Origin: Onchidella celtica
Taxonomy: Eukaryota; Mollusca; Gastropoda; Systellommatophora; Onchidiidae
NCBI GenBank assembly: GCA_963931925.1
Contig: OZ007579.1
Coordinates: 49,798,119-49,862,118, forward strand
Reading direction: 5' to 3'
DNA: 64,000 nucleotides
The notes beneath the pieces are model-generated. The model saw nothing but the letters and a program-made list of their open reading frames with translations, did not search any database and was not told the origin of the DNA. The position numbers and the translations under genes are program-made. Each line of letters begins with the position of its first letter. The first letter of the stretch is position 1. Shown in pieces: positions 10,388-19,238 of this stretch.

Positions 10388-13300
10388 ACCAAAAGTCAAA
10401 AAGCTGACGTAAAGTGTGCACCTGGCAAAAACAGAAAAATACTAAAACTTGGTACCTGGAACGTCAGAACAATGCGCCCAGGCTTGCAACAGCAAGATCT
10501 CACTAATATTGACTCCATCAGGAAATCCCAAATTATTGATCGAGAACTTCAGCTACTAAACATCGACATCGCTGCCCTTCAAGAAACTCGACTTCCCGAC
10601 TCCGGGTCAGTCAAAGAAGAAAACTACACCTTCTTCTGGCAGGGCCTTAGCAGCGAACAGCCGAGAATCCACGGCGTGGGCTTCGCCGTAAAAAACTCCC
10701 TTATCAATTCGATCGCAACTCCAATTGGAGTGTCAGAACGCATCATGACACTCAGACTGAACACCCGGTCTGGTTTTACCAACATTATCTGTGTCTTTGC
10801 CCCAACACTTACCTCCTCTGACGAAACCAAAGACATTTTCTACGAGGCATTGCAGAGGACTCTTCACAACATCCCTCTCACCGAAGGCCTGCTAATTCTG
10901 GGTGACTTTAACGCTCGAGTGGGAGCAGATCACTCCGCATGGCCAAAGTGCATTGGGCACTTCGGCATTGGCAACATCAACGAAAACGGGCAGCGCCTTC
11001 TGGATCTATGCTCCGTAAACTTATTATGTGTTACAAACACGTACTTTGACCTTAAGAGATGCCAAAGAACATCATGGCGCCATCCCAGGTCTGGCCATTG
11101 GCATCAATTAGATTTTATTCTCTCAAGGAGGAAGAGTTTGGGCTGTATAAAAATAACTCGTTCCCTCCACAGTGCTGACTGTGACACCGACCATGCACTG
11201 GTAGTCAGCAAAATCAAACTTTCGGCCAAGAAAATATACAGATCAAAAGCCCCTTCAATCCCTAAGATCAATGTAACAGCAATCAGAGATGAATCAAATA
11301 GAAAGTCATTTGAAAAGTTATTTGCTGAAAGCATGGATAATGTCACCCAATGTGACTCGGTAGATGAAACATGGAACACTTTCAGTTCAAAAATTCATGA
11401 CTGTGCCATCAAGTCTTTTGGACAGCGTAAAGTTTCAAACAACGACTGGGTAGCCCAGAACAGCGAAATTCTCCTACCTCTCATTGAGCAAAAGAAATCT
11501 GCTTTCAATGAGTATAACAAAAATTGCAATCAGAGTACAAAAACTTGTTTGAAAAAGGCAAAAGCTAAACTTCAGCTGGAGGTAAGACGTTGCGCCAACA
11601 AATACTGGACAGACTTGTGTAACAGCATACAAGAGGCAAATGAAAAGGGAGATATGAAAACCGCCTTTAGCCAGATGAAAGTAGCTCTTGGGCCAATCAT
11701 CACCAAAAGCGCCCCACTTAAGTCTGTAAATGGTGAACCCATCACAGATAAAAATGAACAACTGAACAGGTGGGTAGAGCATTACTCTCTGTTGTATTCA
11801 ACTGAGAAAAATATTCCACCAGATTTTGAGGAACACCTCCAAAAACTGCCAATAATGGCCGAACTTGACGCTGAACCTTCCTTAGTCGAGCTTTCCAATG
11901 CAATCGACCACCTGTCTGCTGGAAAAGCCACAGGAAGTGACAACATTCCTGCAGAGGTATTAAAAGACCTAAAAGGCCCACTATTACCACACCTGTATAA
12001 TCTGTTACTGCAGTGTTGGAAAGAAGGCGTGATACCACATGATATGAGAGACGCCAAAATTGTCACACTTTACAAGAACAAAGGAGACAAAGGCGACTGC
12101 AACAACTATCGAGGCATATCCCTCCTCAGCATTACTGGAAAGGCTTTTGCTCGCGTCATCCACTGCCGCCTTCAACAACTGGCGGAAAAAGTCTTACCAG
12201 AAACACAATGTGGCTTTCGAAGCAAACGATCAACTATTGACATGATATTTGCACTTCGGCAAATCCAAGAAAAATGTAAAGAACAAAACAGGCCGCTTAT
12301 AACATGCTTTGTGGACCTAACAAAGGCTTTCGACACCGTAAGCCGATCTGGCCTGTATGCAGTCCTTAAATCCATAGGCTGTCCACCAACATTGCTAAAA
12401 CTTATTGCATCCTTCCACACTGACATGAGGGCATGTGTCAACTTTGAGGGCTGCACATCCAATTCATTTGCTGTAAACAGCGGTGTGAAGCAGGGATGTG
12501 TTCTTGCTCCTACCTTATTTGGTATATATTTTGCAGCCCTACTCAAGAATGCCTTTGGTCAATGTTCAGGTGGAGTACTTATTAACACCAGAGTGGACGG
12601 CTCCATTTTTAATGTTGCCAGACTAAAAGCAAAATCTCGTTCAGAGCATATTATGTTACAAGAGCTCCTCTTCGCAGATGATGCTGCAATCGTGGCCCAC
12701 GATGAAACCACGCTCCAGGCTCTCATCAATAGCCTTGCCAAAGCCTGTGACAAATTCATGCTAAAGATCAGTGTCTCAAAAACTGTAGTTTTGACACAAG
12801 GCTTGAGAAACCCCAACCCAATCATGCTGAATGGCTCTCCTCTGGAGCAAGTGGGAAAATTCTGCTACCTAGGCTCAACCATCAGTGGTAGCACAGACAT
12901 AACAACTGAAATAAATGCCAGAATAGGAAAGGCGGCCACAGCTTTTGGCAAACTCTCAAAAAGGGTGTGGAACAATAGCAAGCTGACCATCAAAACAAAG
13001 GTACTCGTGTACCAAACTTGCGTCCTAAGCACCCTGCTGTATGGCTCAGAGACATGGACCACCTACTCCAAACATGAAAGATCCCTGAACTCCTTCCACC
13101 TGCGCTGCCTACGCAAAATTCTCAAGATCAAGTGGCAAGACAGGATCTCAAATATCGAAGTTCTGAGCCGAGCCAACATTCCATCAACTCAGGCTCTCCT
13201 AGGCAAAAAAAGACTGCGGTGGCTTGGACATCTCCACCGTATGGAAAATGATCGCATCCCCAGACAAATTCTCTACGGGGAACTTGCTACTGGCAACCGA

Positions 13301-13603
13301 CCCAGAGGTAGGCCACATCTGCGATTCAAAGACACTTGCAAGGTCACGATGAAAGCATTCAACATCGACCCCAATGAATGGGAGAACCTTGCAAATGATC
13401 GAAGCAGATGGAGACAAAAATTGCGCAGTGGCACGCTCGCAATAGACTTCAAGGCAAAAGAAACATACCTGACAAAACGACAGAGGCGGAATGAAAACAC
13501 TCGCCAAAGTGAACCCAAAAGACTGACCTGCAATCACTGCCATCGCACTCTCGGGTCAAACATTGGTAGAATAAGCCACGAGAGAAGCTGTCAGTCAAAG
13601 TGA
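10388..13603 (+). CDS. EN-RT polyprotein of LINE 1 (RTE-like)
   Basis: Nicks target DNA and copies the element's RNA into it (target-primed reverse transcription). The first in-frame ATG is at 10472, giving 1043 residues, but the conserved endonuclease start LGTWNVRT is encoded just upstream, at about 10445-10471, so the functional protein must begin earlier; the frame opens at 10388 after TAG and has no ATG before 10472. Counting from the ATG: ALQETRL (E about 37), GDFNARVG at 144, and CDTDHALV as the terminal D-H of the endonuclease; RT motifs SAGKATGSDNIPAEV, FVDLTKAFD at 613, GVKQGCVLAPTLF at 671 and FADD at 734-737. The last 25 residues hold a CX2CX12HX3C zinc-finger-like motif. There is no internal stop, so it is potentially active. 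Confidence 0.9.
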   Translation, partial: TKSQKADVKCAPGKNRKILKLGTWNVRTMRPGLQQQDLTNIDSIRKSQIIDRELQLLNIDIAALQETRLPDSGSVKEENYTFFWQGLSSEQPRIHGVGFAVKNSLINSIATPIGVSERIMTLRLNTRSGFTNIICVFAPTLTSSDETKDIFYEALQRTLHNIPLTEGLLILGDFNARVGADHSAWPKCIGHFGIGNINENGQRLLDLCSVNLLCVTNTYFDLKRCQRTSWRHPRSGHWHQLDFILSRRKSLGCIKITRSLHSADCDTDHALVVSKIKLSAKKIYRSKAPSIPKINVTAIRDESNRKSFEKLFAESMDNVTQCDSVDETWNTFSSKIHDCAIKSFGQRKVSNNDWVAQNSEILLPLIEQKKSAFNEYNKNCNQSTKTCLKKAKAKLQLEVRRCANKYWTDLCNSIQEANEKGDMKTAFSQMKVALGPIITKSAPLKSVNGEPITDKNEQLNRWVEHYSLLYSTEKNIPPDFEEHLQKLPIMAELDAEPSLVELSNAIDHLSAGKATGSDNIPAEVLKDLKGPLLPHLYNLLLQCWKEGVIPHDMRDAKIVTLYKNKGDKGDCNNYRGISLLSITGKAFARVIHCRLQQLAEKVLPETQCGFRSKRSTIDMIFALRQIQEKCKEQNRPLITCFVDLTKAFDTVSRSGLYAVLKSIGCPPTLLKLIASFHTDMRACVNFEGCTSNSFAVNSGVKQGCVLAPTLFGIYFAALLKNAFGQCSGGVLINTRVDGSIFNVARLKAKSRSEHIMLQELLFADDAAIVAHDETTLQALINSLAKACDKFMLKISVSKTVVLTQGLRNPNPIMLNGSPLEQVGKFCYLGSTISGSTDITTEINARIGKAATAFGKLSKRVWNNSKLTIKTKVLVYQTCVLSTLLYGSETWTTYSKHERSLNSFHLRCLRKILKIKWQDRISNIEVLSRANIPSTQALLGKKRLRWLGHLHRMENDRIPRQILYGELATGNRPRGRPHLRFKDTCKVTMKAFNIDPNEWENLANDRSRWRQKLRSGTLAIDFKAKETYLTKRQRRNENTRQSEPKRLTCNHCHRTLGSNIGRISHERSCQSK

Positions 13604-13656
13604 AAGTGAATATTCTAGCTGCTAAGACCGTCTGTAAAGACGCTAAAGGCCATATA

Positions 13657-14339
13657 TATTGCTGTGAAAACATCCTGTGAGCAAAGTCTGTGTACATCTT
13701 GATAAGAATCTGAGTCTTGAAAGTTTTGTAGTAGTTGTTCTTGTTGTTGTATTAAGTAGTTAAAAGAAAAGAATGGATAGAATAGAGAGAGAGACAAATA
13801 CGGGGTGGGAGAGAGAGAGAGAGGGAGACAAAGGGAAGGAGAGGTTGAAGACAGGGAGAGAGGGAGAGAGAGAAAGGCAGGAGAGGAGAAAAAGAAAGAG
13901 CTAGAGAAAAGAAGCGATAAGTATAGTAAATTTTATAATAAAGCCTAAAAAATGATTATAATATAATGTAATCTTCTCTCATCCATATCCCTTGATAGCC
14001 TGCAGGTTAAATAGTGAAAAATCAGTGTTAAAAGTGTTGAGTGTTACTTTCTTTGTTGTTATTTTTATATCATCGTACTTAGCAGCGTGATAGATAAGTT
14101 ATTCAGTTACTTGATCGATTACTTGATCGATTACTTTTCCAGTAAAAAAGAAAGGGGCGGGGGGGGGGGGTTGCATGGTGAGAGAACAGAGCAAGTTTAT
14201 TACTCGCATAGGCCAAACCTTTAGCTCATACAGATAAAAAAAAAACCAGTAATACTTTCAGAACTTTTGAATTTGTTATTGAGCAGCGAATAAAATAAAA
14301 ATTGTCTTTATTTTGTTATAAATGTGTCAACAACATGTC
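13657..14339. repeat. Copy B of duplicated segment, part 1
   Basis: Matches 7502-8180. It includes the GA-rich tract (13790-13915), the G-run at 14159-14171 and the start of the truncated LINE. Small differences from copy A include aaa insertions near 13948 and a few substitutions. It is interrupted at ATGTC by the solo LTR. Confidence 0.9.
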
Positions 14340-15617
14340 TGTCAGGGTTAGAACTTGAATTACCGTGCTAGGTCACGTTTTGTTTGTTTCATGCCATCAT
14401 TGATTTTAGCCAGTCCAAACGTCCTTGAACTATTCCCGTGGACAGCTTGTTTTTGTAACGCTTTTCTTAGAGATGGAAAGAAAGTGGGGCAAGATAGAAC
14501 GAATGGATAAATTAACAGTGACGATGCAGTTTTCGACCCCGTGGTTTGGGTGTACCTTAACAGGGAAAGACGGGGCGAATAAGGAGTGAATAAATTCGTA
14601 CATAAAACGTTTAGGGTGTAGAGACTTTGCGAAGGGTTTTGATATAGTTTAATAACTTTGTCTGTTACTATTAATAGAATCTAGTGGCGCTGCGAGCGGA
14701 GCTCGAAGTGGATGCACCAATCGAATTTGAGCAGTCACGTGGACTTGCAGAAGATTTGGCCGAAGCCATCTTTAGGTTTATCCACTCCATGCAGATCCTT
14801 TCCTCCTGCGAGGGTGTCGGCAAGATTCAGCCTGAGAGAATCATGAGACTGTTAAAGACATGTCTATGTCCTGGATAGACAATGAAATATTCCACAGCTA
14901 TTTTCTCCAGTTCCCTGAAATCGTTTCAGGGAACCAATCGTAAGTGTTGTCACCATGATTCGAGATGATGTGAATCTGACCCTAATTTTCCAGTAGAAGT
15001 GCGACCAAAGGGATGCAAGACCATAAAGTTTTACTTGCAATTAAGATCTAGAAAGAGTGACTGATATACACATTTGTAAATTGTAATTAATGTGTCTGGA
15101 TGAGGCTGGGGATTGCCAGCCCATCCTAGAGCAGATCTAGATCTATTTTAACTACGTCAGTGTGTCTTGACGGTTTGATCTTTTATAAGTAATTAACTGA
15201 GTCAATATTGTCGTCTGAGACATAGAATATTATTTGTGAGATAGTAGGCAGATCATATTTCTGAAGATAAATAATTACTAAGTAAATTGTGAATGAGTCA
15301 GAATGATATGGAGTTTCTAATCTCTTAAGAATCTAGAGGAGACTTCTAGTTATGTATTTTAGTATTTTCATTTGATGCTGCTGATGTTGTCTTTTTGATA
15401 TGTAAGATAGACGAAATTGTTAGGAATTTTGAGTAATAAATTTGTGGCCCTACAAGGTCCTTGATATAACCTACTCGAAATTGTTATTAGTGTATGTGGC
15501 ATGGTATGGCAGAATAATTTCTAAAACCTCTCGATATTTATTAAAAATGCAGTCGAACACCTAAATTCCATAATTTAGTAATCCCCATTGTAACACTCGA
15601 GGACCCACCTCGTAACA
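14340..15617 (+). mobile_element. Solo LTR of a second family, TSD ATGTC
   Basis: 1278 bp absent from copy A. It begins TGTCAGGGTTAG and ends CACCTCGTAACA (TG...CA, with TGT/ACA ends) and is flanked by the perfect duplication ATGTC at 14335-14339 and 15618-15622; the single ATGTC survives at 8176-8180. No internal coding region is present. Its sequence is unrelated to the TGTCACGAGTGG family. The 64-codon frame at 14684 inside it is not a convincing gene. The orientation is given by the TGT/ACA ends and is tentative. Confidence 0.85.
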
Positions 15618-16098
15618 ATGTCGCCAGAGTATATTTCAGAACTTATAGAACTACATCGCCCTGCACGAGCATTAGGATCATCTACTGACAACCTGAGACT
15701 AAAAGTACCCGTAGTGAACCTGAAAAGTTTTTGTGAAAGGGCTTTCGGCCATGATGGACCCAGGGTGTGGAATGAGATTCCTTTACATGTCCGCAGTTCG
15801 CAAGTATTGTCACAGTTTAAAAGGGTGTTAAAATGTCATTTGTATGAGAAATTCTAGACTATGTAAAAGCTATCTATTATTATTATTATTATTATTATTA
15901 TTATGTGTGTATCAATGTGGGTTGTGTGTCTGAGCTTTTATAAGGGTGTTTCTGTATGCCCCTTTTATTTTAATTAAGTGTACCATGTTTGATTGTTTGT
16001 AATGTATTTTGACATGTTGCTTCTGTAAAGTGCATAGAGCATTTTTTGTAATGGATATGCGCTATATAAATGCAATCCATTATTATTATTATTATATG
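15618..16098 (+). pseudogene. 5'-truncated LINE, RT C-terminus and tail (copy B)
   Basis: Copy of 8176-8668. The frame at 15618-15857 keeps SPEYISELI, CERAFGHDGPRVWNEIP and LKCHLYEKF with few changes. The 3' tail ends GCGCTATATAAATGCAATCC(ATT)n. The ATT run inside the 3' region differs in length from copy A. Confidence 0.75.
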
Positions 16099-16133
16099 GA
16101 GTTTGAGGTGTCCATAGGTAAAATAAAAGTGAG

Positions 16134-17092
16134 GTTAAAAATCTGACGGGCAAAGGCCCGTATTAAAAATTTAACGGCAAAGTCCCGTATTGCAACGTAT
16201 ATTATCTACATGAATTTTGTAAATAGGATAAAAGTCTGTGAAATCAACTTGTAGAGTTCGAGCCCTTCCAGAAATGGCAAGATGCGCTGCCGGTACAGGT
16301 CATCTGTACCATTTGGAAACGTTTACTCATTCAAATATATCTTATTGATAATTGGCAATTGCATGCACACATTCGGCTAGATCTTCACAACATCCCCCCA
16401 CAATGGAAATAAAATCTAATGTGTCCTTATGACCCAGACGAGTCTATTAAGGACAATTTCATCTCTCCGATTTTCTTGAGAGGCACGAGTCCACTGTCCA
16501 AGTTGACTTTGAATAAAGTGTAGTATATTTGATATTTGCTCATCCCATCTCTCCTGCCACCTCGAGTTAATGAAGTTATTAATTGCAGGTTTTAAGTAAC
16601 TTCGTGGTTCTTTCAGGTGTCCTGGCGGACGTATCAGCGTTTCTTTGGCTAGGGTGTCTGCTGTTTCATTTCCCTTGATGCCAATGTGACCAGGTACCCA
16701 ACAAAGAACAGTTTCATGTTTCATGTTGGACAGTGTATGAAGACGTTGTAATATGTTATTGATCTCATGAGTCTTCATATTTGAGCTTTTTAAAGCCTTG
16801 AGGTAGGGCAGCGAATCAGAAAAGATAATGAATCATAATGATTTGGAATCAGATTAAGATTTAAGGCTAAGTTGATTGCTTGAATTTCAGAGGTAAAGAC
16901 AGAGGTTTTTGGAGTCGAGGCTGAGGCATTCGGTTTTGCCATCTGCACCTGAGAATGAGGCGGCTTCTATCCAGTCATGGCCTTTGGAGAGGTCTGTGTA
17001 AAAAGGCCAGCGATCAGGGCATTTGCTGATTACCTCTCTATATATTGCCTGTGAATTTCTGGCATGGGGTTGTTCTTGGGACATGCCGCGAG
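16134..17092 (-). pseudogene. I-type LINE 3' part with RNase H domain (copy B)
   Basis: Same content as 8690-9665: minus-strand frames 17084-16887 (FYTDLSKGHDW) and 16778-16416 (CWVPGHIGIKGNE...ADTLAKE). The element is interrupted at 17089 by the Gypsy element and resumes at 24873 with a 66-bp overlap, after which it runs on to RT, endonuclease and ORF1. Confidence 0.8.
17027..17092. repeat. 66-bp target duplication, left copy
   Basis: From tgattacctctc to gccgcgag, identical by eye to 24873-24938; the unoccupied version is present once in copy A at about 9597-9662. The last four bases (cgag) also belong to the LTR start. Confidence 0.85.
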
Positions 17093-18282
17093 TGGAGTGA
17101 GTGCAATTAAGGGGATTGCTACAGAGCGGGTGTAGAGTAAGAAGGGCTCACAGTAGACAGCAAGTTAAGCGTGCTGTTGTGAGTAGTGGGGGGGGGGTCT
17201 GAATGAGGCGAAAGCGCTGTATTACTATCACTGCAAGTTAGAAGGTCCTACGGAACGGACCTGTGGATAAGATCCCATCGGGCGGACATAAGGGAAGCAG
17301 TCGAGAAGACTAGTGAGAGAGTCTTTCCAGTAATGACTGGTATGTAGAACGTTGATTGATTATTATGATTGATGTATTATATTATATTCGTCTATTACCA
17401 TGATGTAAATAAGTATATGTGAGGAATGTGGAAGTCCTTGATATTGGATATAGCAATGAGCGCCATGAGCGATAGATGAAAGTGAGTTCATGGATTTGTA
17501 GCGCGAGTGAGTAGTGTGTACTCCGATGGAGGTGTGTTACCGTAAGATGTGTGGTGAGTGAAAGGTGAACTAGTGTGTGTACGTTTCATGGATTGTAAGG
17601 AGAGGTGGAGTGAATAGAAATGGTAGGGTATTATACCAATGTAATGTTATTCTTGTAGGTGTCGAGGACGGGCCGCAGAGCCACCTCGATGAGCACAGGG
17701 GATAGGCCGCATAGGGCCGGAGGCCACACATAGGCCAGAAGTGAGGCTGTCAGTGCAGGACAGTAGAGGCACATAAAGTCGTGGCAGTCAGGCCACGGAC
17801 AGGGACGTAGATATGAGCGTGAATGTGATAATGCACTATTGCCATGTTGAGGGGAGAATGTACTATTGAAATGATAATGTCTATTGAAATGATAATGTCT
17901 ATTGAAATGATAATGTGTTATTGCCCTGCTGAGGTGCTAGGGGAGTGCTAAAGTGTATGACAATAGGAAGGTGATATTGAGAGACTGCGGTGCCAGTAAA
18001 TTATTAATGTGCTATTAAGACCCTGAGGGGAGAGGCTGAGGCCGAAGTGCCTTTAGGAGTAACTACCGGATTGTGGATCCGAGGGAGAGTGTGTGTGAGA
18101 ATAAGGCCGTTGTACGGCAGTTGATTTCAATAATATAATGTATGTAATTGCGCTATTATCTGTATAATTATGTTTAATAAATGTGTGAGTCTGATGGATT
18201 GTTCTGTTAAGTGTTAACTTGTTTGTTCGTGATTGTTGTCCTGTCATAACTTATTACATCTCCCAGTCTGGGATTTGTGACA
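17089..18282 (+). repeat. 5' LTR of the Gmr1-like element
   Basis: Aligns over its whole length with 23673-24871, with roughly ten differences by eye (under 1 percent). The expected first bases TGTCA are replaced by host sequence (TGCCG), and the junction lies in the shared CGAG. It contains AATAAA near 18175 and ends GGGATTTGTGACA. TATAA-like and repeat blocks match the other four LTR copies. Confidence 0.9.
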
Positions 18283-18283
18283 C

Positions 18284-18296
18284 TGGGGGCTCGTCC
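18284..18296 (+). promoter_or_regulatory. Primer-binding site, tRNA-Pro type
   Basis: TGGGGGCTCGTCC lies one base after the 5' LTR. These 13 bases equal the start of the tRNA-Pro primer-binding site known from gammaretroviruses; the match does not continue over a full 18 bases. Confidence 0.75.
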
Positions 18297-19238
18297 TGTT
18301 TACCTGTGGTCATTTTGACATTGTGTAGTCGTTATATCTAGTTGTTTTTCTGTTGTGCTAGGAATTTGTGCTCTTGTCCTTGTTCGTGGGATGAATGGAA
18401 ATTTCATGATGATATGATTTATGTATGTTTATGAATATGTATTAATGCATGTATTTTGATGAATATGTATTAATGTGTACTTAAATTTCTGCAGAGACAG
18501 TGTGTGTGCGTGCAGCCTGAGGAGACAAGCAGCCAGAGCTCCGATTAGGTCGAGGACTTAAACGCATAAGGCTGAAAGTTAAGTAAAAGTCAAAAATTTT
18601 GTACCCTGGATTAAGGGCTGTCTTTTCATCTGTCTGTTTCCCTGTTTTTGCTGTTTTCGTTGTAATTGATTATACGGGCGGTGGCGCGGGTTTGCTGTGG
18701 TGAGCGTAGTTTGTCCTCTTCGGGAGGTGGGCTAAATTTGGAACTTCGTTCATCACAGCGAACATTTCTGTAGGGACCTGTATTTTTGTTTAGATTGTAG
18801 CGTTCTATCTTCCTCGTTGTTTTAGGAAGACGTTTCTCTTGTCCTTCTCTTCCCTATCTGTAGATACGTTCTTTTTTTTCAGACTCTGTTCTTGTTTGTA
18901 CCTTGTTGTGTAATCGGCGTAGTTAGGTTGCATTTTTTTCCATTATATTTTCTTTTTTAGGTCTTTGTCCTAGTCTGGTTCGTTGTCCTTGACGTACTTG
19001 TGGTCCTTCTACTGTATTTCTTCATTCTTGTCGTTTCTATTTTCTTTTATAATTAATAGTGCTATACATTTTATAGATATAGAATTAGTTGTGCTGTAAA
19101 GGTAAATTTCTGAATTGTATTTGAGACAACTGGGTATTGTTATATCTGGTGTGATCTCAGGTCTCTGGTCGTATCGTTAGTGATCATACCGACAGGTTGG
19201 TCGTCTTATAATAGATACCATAACCATAAATCTGTGAA
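18297..19238 (+). other. Leader of the Gmr1-like element
   Basis: About 940 bp between PBS and gag, T-rich and without a long frame; presumably untranslated leader and packaging region. Confidence 0.55.

Larger units (their letters stand above)
9712..13656 (+). mobile_element. Full-length RTE-like LINE (LINE 1)
   Basis: About 3.9 kb placed exactly between copies A and B of the duplicated segment. It has a 5' region of about 680-760 bp, one long EN-RT frame and a 3' untranslated region of only about 53 bp ending ...AAAGGCCATATATA. A single endonuclease-RT frame with a very short 3' end is the RTE plan; similar proteins in mollusc genomes are commonly labelled craniofacial development protein 2-like. 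The ends are defined by loss of match to the flanking copies and not by terminal repeats. Confidence 0.85.

Noticed and set aside
14684-14878. 64-codon frame inside the solo LTR
   Set aside because: Starts at a non-ATG codon, lies in an LTR and shows no domain.
18053-18247. Identical 64-codon minus frames at 18053 and 24642
   Set aside because: They are the same stretch of the two LTRs and not genes.
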